The position numbers and the translations under genes are program-made. DNA of 64,000 nucleotides from Sambucus nigra (lineage: Eukaryota; Streptophyta; Magnoliopsida; Dipsacales; Adoxaceae). Shown one piece after another: positions 58,105 to 64,000 of this stretch (position 1 is the first letter of the stretch; each line of letters starts with the position of its first letter). The notes beneath the pieces are model-generated. The model made no database searches and was not told the origin of the DNA. It saw only the letters and a list, made by a program, of their open reading frames with translations. The DNA lies in NCBI GenBank assembly GCA_949130495.1, contig OX422214.1:254142187-254206186 (forward strand), in the 5' to 3' direction.

Positions 58105-59825
58105 TGTAACACCCTGTATTTTTTAGCTTGTTAAATTACACGTGTGCATGTAATATAATTAAATTATGATATAAAGTGATTTAAATAAATATTAATTAAC
58201 GAATAAAAGGATTAATATTTATGTGTAATTATATTTACTTGTGTGATAAGTAAATAAAAACATGTTAAATTGTTTTACTTCGTACATGAGTAAAATCGAC
58301 GGGCTTAACGGTATCTCATTCAGGACACGCATGTAGGGTCGTATCGGGAACGGGATGAAAATTAATGTTATATAAGTCAGATGGTAATTTCGAGTGCGTC
58401 AATGATCCGAAATGGAATGAGATAGTCAAAAATAGGTACTCGTGGATTATAATTGGGTTCCGAGGGCTTTTTAGGCCAAACGGGTACCGTAAAAGGGTAT
58501 TCGGGTCATTTTACTCATAGGGGCTGACTTAATTTTGGGATTAGGAATATTTAGGATTATAATTAGGTAAGGTGGATGGAGGGGCAACCACCCGTCCATT
58601 CAAGAGGATAGGGCTTTGACAGAGGAGAAAAAAGAGAAGAAGAAAGGGAGAAAATTAAAGAAAAAGTGATCCGAGTGGGAGATGAAATTAATTTGGGCTT
58701 AAGAACATTGCCAAGAGAAGAACTCAATGAGAAAATCTCATAATTTCTTCAATAGTAAGGCAATTATTTAACTTTCTATAATATTACTATACTTTCTCTT
58801 ATTCATATAGAAATTTGATGTAGGAAGAACACAATTTTTTTGGGTGAGAGAAACATGTAAAATAGGAATTGGATAAATAAAATCATTGAAGAGGAACTTT
58901 GTTATGTTCACATGTTAGATCTGATGTGAATTGAATGATAAGGAAGGATTCTTGAATGATCTAAATAATAAAAGGTGAAATCTTGAATACATGGATCACC
59001 TTATAAGTTAGATATTTTTGGGATGACGTCTATGTATAAATTTGTAAATTAATGTCTGGAAATTATTCTATATTCATATTAGGAGTTTGGCCGAAGATTA
59101 TCTACTAGGGTTGAAGGGAAAGTGGTGAATCCCATTAAAATCTATTTTGACAACCGAGCAGAACCGAATCGATTCGCTGGGGGGGGGAGCAACCCGATTC
59201 ACTCATCGAATCGGCTTGGTCCAGACAACAAACCAGTTCAGTTTGCTGTTCTGGCCTCCCTTACCTTTTGTTATTTTTCATAGAGTGTATAGGATTTGAC
59301 ATGGATTATGGAGTCCGAGCCATGTAATATGACTTCTGGATATATAACGGGAAGGTTAGAAAGTACCTTAGGTTAAATAGGGATACATTCCGGCTAAGAA
59401 AAAATGTTGTACAAGGGTGAAAAGTACTCGGGTAATAATTATGAAATCGGGTTAGGATTTTGGTAAGGATTAGACTAAGTGCTTAGGTAGAGTAACATAT
59501 TGGCAGAAACGTGAAGTTAGAGAATTAAACCTAAGTACGTGAATACTTGACTAACATCAGGATTTGAGATAGACTCAAGATTTGTGTGCTAGTACTAAGA
59601 GAGACATTATACACATTAGTTGGTTATATATATATATCTGTGTGTGTGCGCGCGCGCACGCGCGCATGCCCGCGCTCAAATGTGTTAACATTAAATTATA
59701 ACTAGTATGTATTTACGTTAACTATGTAACGGTGTGAATATAATTGAGAGAGAATATGTTATAGATTATGTGATAGCAACTTGGCAAATAAAATAAAGAA
59801 AAATACATGTGTAGATCTTTTCGAT
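58105..59825 (+). mobile_element. Chimeric LTR, family E-type 5' part
   Basis: Begins TGTAACACCCTG at 58105. It carries GAGATAGTCAAAAATAGG (about 58419), a GA-rich leader (58620-58670), a short array with CGAATCGATTCG (59165-59215) and a TG/CG alternating tract (59639-59676). It resembles the E LTR at 16271-19132. At about 59826 the sequence switches to family C, with a 17-base repeat at the junction (59810-59826 and 59918-59934). Confidence 0.7.
59639..59676. repeat. Alternating TG/CG tract, Z-DNA-prone
   Basis: TGTGTGTG runs into CGCGCGCGCACGCGCGCATG and CCCGCGC. It is almost entirely alternating purine-pyrimidine and very G+C-rich for this region. The related E LTR has (AT)n(GT)n at this place. 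Confidence 0.9.
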
Positions 59826-62478
59826 ACGGAAAAGAAGGTGAATAGTGACTAGCGTCACTTCCGAACAGTTTCGACTAGAAACAGAGCCGATTCGGCTCTT
59901 GGTCAAAACATAAAAGTTGTAGATCTTTTCGATACAGTCGTGTGGGCGCTGACCGCGTATTTTTTTGATTTTTTTTTATATGATTTTTCTAAGAAAGAAG
60001 TTCCGAGGTTGAAATCATTAACTCGGAAATCAAACAGGAAATTGGAAAAATAAAGGCTAGAATTGTTTGGAGATAAATATTTGGGGTTCCTAAAAATAGT
60101 GTGGGGACTTCTAAATATTTTTTTTTGAGTAAGGCGTGTACCTTGGGTTAGTTTAATGTAAAATCCAAGACTTACCCAAATAGGGGTGTTCGTTAGGTAT
60201 AATACATAAAGAGGTATTTAGGTGGGTAATTTTATACAAGTAATTGTGCGCGTAGAAAAGGTAGTTATATACCGACCTTGGTTAAGTAAAATCCGACGAG
60301 GTGACTAGGATGAAATTTAGAATACGTACTACAATTGTGCAATTTCCATAAGCGTCTGTGGACGACGATTATTATAAGTGAGGAGATACCTAAGGAATTA
60401 AGAGAAGTAGTGCGTATGCTATTTAATTATTATGAACTGGTACATTCGGGAATTAATTGTACAAATCTTTATGAAGTGATTAATGAGTGATTTGAATATT
60501 AACTAAGAGAGTACTTATTGGGGTAGTATTTTAAGTGTAAGAATGTTTATATTATTAAGAAAGGGAACACTTGAGGTTATTGGCTATTGCTATAGAGTTT
60601 GGAAATTATAGCCATAATATATTGGGAAGTGATTTAGATTGTACAGAAGATGTCGTTAAATTATATACAATATAAGATGAATAAATATAATGATGTTATT
60701 GGTAGTATCATCATGCGATGAGAAAAGATCGGAAATAATATATTGAGGATTGGTTATATTCGATAAATGCGTAGGATATTCAAGATATAAATATACTACG
60801 TATGGAATTTTTTATATGCGCTATGCGTAAGCCCTGATATTAATACGTATATGGTTTAAATGGATACCTATGGGGAATTATGTATAGGAAAGATAAATAC
60901 CTATCGTTATCATATGGTTGTGTAAATACCTCATTGATGTTATATTTATATTGGTAGAATGTGTGCCTTTATTATTTTTTATTATGTGTCTGACATACCT
61001 ACCATACTTTCTATCACGGGAGGAAGGCTTTCGAAAGAGGACAATCTTATCTTGTGTTGCCTTCGGGGGGATTTAGATTTGGTACCTCAAGAACATAGGA
61101 CTGTGAAGGGCTTATTTGGGAGTCGATAAGTCTACTGACTATGTAAGCGTAGGTATGTGCGTGACCCATGGATATGTGAACTATGTTCTCCTCCAATATG
61201 TGTGATTTGTATCGATACGGTTCCTGAGTGATTCGGGACGCGTGATCCTTGTGTACGAGATGTACTTGGATTTGATAGCAGAGTATGTGTGCACCGCAGC
61301 TTAGCCTAGGGGTGCTATATATGTATATATATATATACTGAGAATAGCATATATATATACTTGAGATGTTTCACCGTTGCTTAGTAGATAAAAAATGACT
61401 AAGACACCTATATTATAGCTCGGTGGCTTGATTAATATACTTGTGGTATATAGCATACTGTTTATATATAAGATGAGATGTCATATAACGTAACCTTATA
61501 TAAAAAGGAAAAGAATGAATAAAGTAATATACTCCTTTGGGTAAATTTATATCCGGACTTATTTGATTATGAATCCTTGGTTCTAATGAGATCTAAATAT
61601 ATATATGGGTTAATATAAGAAGTTGTATGTATTGAGGGCCTAATGGATCCCGACGATCGACATTTTCACGTAGTAATGTATCGGGGGGGTTCCTGGTTTG
61701 GATTTCGCTTCGCGAGACACCCCACGCACGAACGTAACATAATATTGGGAATGGGGAGAAGTTTAGTCCTTCATACTCGGATAAATAAGGATTATTAGAA
61801 TATGAGAAATACATTAGTTAGGCAGGGTAGCTTAACTAGGTTGTTTAGAAGATATGACTATTAGAAGAGGGGTGAGGTGTATCTCATGAGAGTGCGATAC
61901 CAGTTTAAATATGAGAAATATCATATCTTAAAAATATGGACTTTAGGCACTTGCTAAAATATTTTCAAAACTCGGGCTCTGACCCGTTTCTCTCTTTTTC
62001 CCCTCTCTTGCTATATCTATATATCTATAGGTGTCTATACACAAGGATGCCTGGATGATGTTTCCTTCGAGCCAGACATTTGCTGCAGTAGTTGTGGATG
62101 CAAGCAGGATTATTATAGACGCCTCTATCACTGAGATCTAGATAGGAGGTATTGTAGGCTTATTCGGGCTGATGGCCCAACTGTACTCATTTATTCTTCT
62201 ACCGCCTTTTTGTGCGGCATTCGATTTGGTTGTATTATTTTGTACTGAGTGTTGGGTTACTTCATTTCATATCAGTTATTGCATACAACTGTTGTAATTG
62301 TTTTATTTGAATGGCTTTGTTAAACAGGTTAGTTAATTTAAAATTTGACGCCAGCCTAATAGGATATTAGTAATTAAATTGGTTTTCGACAGTGATGCTA
62401 AGAATGAACCATATGAGACTCCTATTTTAATTTGATATAGGAGTGATCTCCCAGTATCTTATTAAGCAGATTGTCACA
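59826..62478 (+). mobile_element. Chimeric LTR, family C-type 3' part
   Basis: Closely matches 13600-16270, including GTGAATAGTGAC, GAGCCGATTCGGCTC, the 50-bp module (61680-61732), GGGCTCTGACCCG (about 61974) and GGTGTCTATACACAAGG (about 62029). It ends ATTGTCACA and is followed by a PBS, so the composite 58105-62478 works structurally as one 5' LTR of 4.4 kb. Confidence 0.82.
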
Positions 62479-63129
62479 GGTGGTATCAGAGCATCAGGTT
62501 CTAGTATCCTTTAGGAATCTGTGCGGATGTACTATGCTTTCAGCGTTGCTTTTGATTTGACATAGAAACTTATGATTAGCATTGTTGATATACTCTTATG
62601 AGATTTCGTTCTCCTGCTATTGTGTATAATTATCATAAATCTTTTGCGCGCTCGTTCGGGATTTGTGTGACGATCGACGAAGGGAGACTATGGAAGTCCA
62701 TGGAGAGGGCAACAGGAGGCGGGACTTAGTTAAAGCTATAAGTTGATATTGGAATTGAGGACCGCGGTGAATGTCACTTTCCTTGTGGCATGGTCATGAA
62801 TTTCTACAATGACTACTAAAGTATAGTAGTTATAATTATCAAGTACTGCTATAGTAGAGAATGGTGCTAAACTTGAATTACCCAGTGAGATTTAATTGGG
62901 AAAAAGTTTGAAAGGTCTTTGATAAGGACCGTACGTTGAAGTTGATCTAGGCAGAAGTAGTGTAGTTTCATCCAAATGAAGTAGAAGGCTCGGAAGCTCT
63001 TGCTTAGCACTGGGTATGGAAATACCCATATGTGAAAATTGGAGGAAAATTCTTTCACTCGTGAGAGCAATGTTAAAATGGTGGGGACGATAGTCACCAT
63101 ATTTGGGGGAGCATGACGTATTGCTCATA
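62479..63129 (+). mobile_element. Internal region start of right element, interrupted
   Basis: The first 190 bp or so match the A and D leaders. Similarity to A2 (36540-36640) continues to about 63129, including AAAATG-x-GGT...GTCAC. The sequence then changes to E-type LTR, so the internal region is interrupted by another insertion or a deletion. Confidence 0.75.
62481..62492 (+). other. Primer binding site (initiator Met tRNA), right element
   Basis: TGGTATCAGAGC begins two bases after the LTR end. Confidence 0.93.
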
Positions 63130-64000
63130 AATTAATCTTACAGATGGATTTTTCCCTTAATAAGAATGTGAAATTTGGTGAATTAGATGTTAATCACGAA
63201 ATAAAAAATGGAGTTTTTATAGATGAAAATTTTTGCGTTTATGTTAATATAACTCATGGGAAAATTTATGGATTTGCTGGATTTTCTTGAAGAATGGGAA
63301 GGATTTAATCCCTATACTATTCTAAGAAGTGCTCTAGGGAAACTTAGAGTAGTTTCGAAACCTAGTACTTGGGTTGGAATGAGTTTAGGTTGAATTTGAA
63401 GAGGACAAAAAAATTTGGAAAAATGAACCTTGAAGATGAAGTGTGCAGCTGCAGAATTTTCGTTAGAAGTCCAGCCCAGGTAACGAGACTTATTCCAGTG
63501 GCACTTCTAACGAGTTGGTAGTTCGTTCGAAGCAATTCGTTCGCGTGACACTCGTTCGAACGACCTCATTCGGCCGATATTCCCTGGGTCTTCTAACGAG
63601 ATTCTAGAATGACTCTTAAGGCCCGATTTTTGTTTCGAACTTCCCGTAGGCTTATTTAAATGTGTAGTCTGCCATAAATTAAACTTGTGAGAATTGGTGA
63701 TTTTAAGGATTCTTATAAGAAAAATGACCCTTAGGACTCGAATAAGAATCTCGGATATAAGTGGGATGCAAAGTAGTTGTAATAAGCTTAATATTTATTT
63801 ATACTATTGGGAATTAAATCAAATTTTATATTCAGGAAATACGGGCTAGTGTTATGAGAGATATACGCACGATTATCCGGATTATATATATATATATATA
63901 TATATTGAGACGTATATATTTGATATGTTAATAAATATATATGTGTGTGATTGGTATACTTATATGATTTTCTTTTTACCGAGTCGGTGTGATGGTCCGA
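63130..64000 (+). mobile_element. E-type LTR fragment, running off the window
   Basis: Resembles 16900-17780: a region with CGTTCGAACGA-type motifs (63505-63580), then ATTCAGGAAATACGGGCTAGTG and an AT run (63885-63905) in the same order as the E LTR. No start terminus is visible at the left junction. Confidence 0.55.

Overview
This window looks like plant nuclear DNA, most likely from a eudicot with a repeat-rich genome. It is AT-rich. Its only recognisable host gene is an intron-containing plant glycosyltransferase of the At4g15970-like nucleotide-diphospho-sugar transferase family. Most of the rest is LTR retrotransposon sequence with TG...CA termini, initiator-Met tRNA primer binding sites and purine tracts. 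hAT, Mutator and Helitron pieces sit in the remaining host DNA. I see no bacterial genes, rRNA, tRNA or CRISPR.

Layout. (1) 1-19132 is a nest of long LTRs. The tail of element B and its 3' LTR (1-4939) abut the 5' LTR stump of element A1. A1 continues through its internal region and 3' LTR (4940-12655), and is followed by LTRs of families C (12656-16270) and E (16271-19132). (2) 19133-22121 is host DNA. It holds an (AT)n tract, a promoter-like block with a micro-ORF, two inward-facing Helitron-like termini, and the TATA box of the glycosyltransferase gene. (3) 22122-50034 is the glycosyltransferase gene, with three exons joined in phase 0 and encoding 342 residues. Its first intron is 25.3 kb because it contains two complete retrotransposons, D (23267-32747, target duplication ATATG) and A2 (33174-42538, target duplication GATCA). 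It also holds a non-autonomous hAT element, two small MITEs and tandem duplications. (4) 48941-57418 is a partial tandem duplication of intron 2, exon 3 and the 3' flank. A truncated D-like LTR (51628-54756) lies between the copies. The second exon 3 has a premature stop and a lost terminator. (5) 58105-64000 is a second retroelement block: a chimeric E/C LTR, a primer binding site, a short internal region and another E-type LTR fragment.

The retroelements belong to one network. Families A, C and D share a nearly identical stretch of about 190 bp just after the primer binding site. Their LTRs share a series of structured blocks: a stem followed by GAGATAGTCAAAATA, a GCAAGT/ACTTGC hairpin, a palindrome array, a 285-bp block richer in G+C, and a CGGGCTCTGACCCG hairpin near the 3' end. 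A further 50-bp module occurs at least 18 times in LTRs and internal regions. Internal regions are only 2.1-3.9 kb and carry at most broken remnants of Ty3/gypsy RNase H and integrase. These are therefore non-autonomous, LARD-like elements that probably move using proteins from a related autonomous element not present here. The conserved leader and structural modules, including palindrome arrays that differ between subfamilies while keeping their position, are the best candidates for something undescribed.
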